Positions 5,190 through 6,320 of a stretch of 6,320 nt of DNA are shown piece after piece. The notes under the pieces are model-generated. The model had not been told where the DNA came from, made no database searches, and worked only from the letters and a program-made list of their open reading frames with translations. How positions within the stretch are numbered: the first letter of the stretch is position 1; each line of letters begins with the position of its first letter. A program made the translations under genes and the position numbers. Location: positions 1 through 6,320 of the forward strand of contig JBLHGN010000218.1 in assembly GCA_047616325.1 (NCBI GenBank). The letters are read 5' to 3'. Origin of the DNA: JBLHGN01 sp047616325 (lineage in GTDB: Bacteria; Pseudomonadota; Gammaproteobacteria; Pseudomonadales; Cellvibrionaceae).

Positions 5190-6125
5190 TCAAGACTGGG
5201 AGTCGCGCTTTCCTTTTTTAAAGTTATCCAAGCGCGCCTGCTTTTGTGCGCTCTTCTTTTCAAGCTCTTGTTGATATCGGACCTTTTCCGACTCTATCAT
5301 TGAGGGTGTTTCCATAGTTATACTTCCCAGTATGCCAGACCTGAACTCATTAATAAAAATCTGAGAAATTTTATTTAAATCAACACGTCCACCTACAGTA
5401 AGGCAACCCTTTTTTCTTCCTACGCGCTCAAAAAAATCCAATTCACTTGAAGGCAGCTCATCCAACTCATAACGAGTTTTTAATAGCTCTGGGTAAGCTT
5501 TCAACAAGTATTCCACGGCAAAACAAGCCACCTCGGCGTATTCCAATGCCGTATCTTTTACAGCTCCAGTCGAGGCCAAACGAAAACTCGATTTTTCATA
5601 TTCCTGCTTTGGCCAAAGAATACCGGGAGTATCGTGCAAGACCAAACCATCGCCCACCTGAATACGCTGCTGAATTTTGGTAACAGCAGGCTCATTACCC
5701 GTTTTTGCTATTGATTTACCCGCGAGAATGTTAATTATTGTCGACTTACCCACATTGGGAATCCCAACGATCATTGCATTTATTTTTTTCACACTGCGCG
5801 CTTTTTCTGGCAACAATTTATAGCACAATTCTGGTAGCAGTCGAATTTTTGCCTGATCCTGTATGGTAATGGCCAAAGTTTTAACATAGCGCTCGCGCTC
5901 AAGGTATTCTTGCCACTCTTGCGTGACAAGCTCATCGGCCAAATCACATTTGCTCAACACTTTTATGCAGGGCTTGGTGCCCCTTATTTTCGCAATAAGC
6001 GGGTTTTCACTACTAAACGGGATGCGCGCATCGATCACTTCAATAAGCAAGTCGACTTTTGGCAATGCATGGGCTATTTCCTTTTGCGCCTTGTGCATGT
6101 GACCTGGATACCACTGGATACTCAT
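5190..6125 (-). CDS. ylqF: Ribosome biogenesis GTPase YlqF (RbgA family)
   Basis: YlqF/RbgA is a circularly permuted GTPase; in Bacillus it is needed for late 50S assembly. The permuted motif order is clear: IDAR (31-34), the G4 position SKCD (58-61), then Walker A GIPNVGKST (121-129), a G2 threonine near 149 in EPAVTKIQ, and DTPGI (165-169). The N-terminal IQWYPGHMHKAQKEI (3-17) is the family signature. The C-terminal half (about 180-275) has the family's helical domain, followed by a Lys-rich tail (about 280-310) suited to rRNA contact. The 311-residue length is normal. G4 is usually NKxD; here Asn is Ser, with Lys and Asp kept. The start follows an AAGG ribosome binding site 8-9 nt upstream on the minus strand. 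It converges with raiA and leaves a 148-nt gap. No clear terminator follows it. Confidence 0.93.
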   Translation of the reverse strand: MSIQWYPGHMHKAQKEIAHALPKVDLLIEVIDARIPFSSENPLIAKIRGTKPCIKVLSKCDLADELVTQEWQEYLERERYVKTLAITIQDQAKIRLLPELCYKLLPEKARSVKKINAMIVGIPNVGKSTIINILAGKSIAKTGNEPAVTKIQQRIQVGDGLVLHDTPGILWPKQEYEKSSFRLASTGAVKDTALEYAEVACFAVEYLLKAYPELLKTRYELDELPSSELDFFERVGRKKGCLTVGGRVDLNKISQIFINEFRSGILGSITMETPSMIESEKVRYQQELEKKSAQKQARLDNFKKGKRDSQS

Positions 6126-6320
6126 TAATTTTGCCTTTTAGTATTTTGATCAAGCTGATTTTTTAGGAGTTGCAAAGCTAAGCTATATTAGCCCAATTAA
6201 CGAAGTCACTTAGTTTCAAGCTTAAAGTGCGACACAGTATAAGACATCGCACCACTCCGTGTTATGGGTATTTACCACAAAATCAAGGGAAAGATAAAAC
6301 ATCCTGAAGCTTACACTCCG
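6126..6320. other. Upstream region of ylqF, no supported gene
   Basis: This stretch should hold the ylqF promoter on the minus strand. TAATAT (6190-6185) could be a -10 box but no good -35 lies at normal distance. Two small dyads occur: GCTAA/TTAGC (6177-6192) and GTGCGA/TCGCAC (6227-6232 and 6247-6252). A plus-strand frame from ATG at 6264 stays open to the edge for 19 codons, but it has no ribosome binding site and is too short to judge. Confidence 0.4.

Noticed and set aside
6264..6320. Start of a plus-strand gene at the right edge (MGIYHKIKGKIKHPEAYTP)
   Set aside because: Only 19 codons are visible, there is no ribosome binding site before the ATG, and the peptide is not recognisable.
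1..6320. CRISPR array, tRNA, rRNA, toxin-antitoxin pair or defence system
   Set aside because: I found no regular repeat-spacer pattern, cloverleaf, rRNA-like sequence or paired small genes; the complete genes are all core housekeeping functions.

Overview
The window is 6.3 kb of bacterial chromosome from a gammaproteobacterium. The type II citrate synthase, a CsdA-type DEAD-box helicase, a short-form ribosome hibernation factor and a YlqF-type GTPase all read as gammaproteobacterial. The moderate base composition and protein style suggest a marine Cellvibrionales-like lineage, but the sequence alone does not fix genus or order.

Layout. Bases 1-430 (minus strand) hold the first 143 codons of a DDE transposase whose remainder lies beyond the left edge. 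Bases 431-517 carry its AT-rich control region: a probable promoter, repeated ATTTTGTC elements and a 13-bp hairpin that buries the ribosome binding site. Bases 518-869 have no convincing gene, only one good inverted repeat. A strong sigma70 promoter (870-897) and a leader of about 160 nt lead into gltA (1065-2378, citrate synthase). A short gap with a hairpin and an extended -10 promoter precedes deaD (2554-4299, RNA helicase). A 397-nt gap with several hairpins and a probable FNR/ANR box precedes raiA (4697-5041, ribosome hibernation factor). A hairpin separates raiA from the convergent ylqF gene (5190-6125, minus strand, 50S assembly GTPase). The last 195 bases hold no supported gene.

Function. 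gltA feeds the TCA cycle and keeps the residues used for NADH inhibition. The other three complete genes concern ribosomes: DeaD and YlqF act in large-subunit assembly, and RaiA/HPF silences finished ribosomes in stress or stationary phase. Gaps and orientation suggest separate transcription units, not one operon.

The window is mostly ordinary core genome and I see no clear new multi-gene system. The points most worth a second look are the possible oxygen-responsive control of the hibernation factor, the transposase control region, and the insertion element near the gltA promoter, where relatives often have sdhCDAB.
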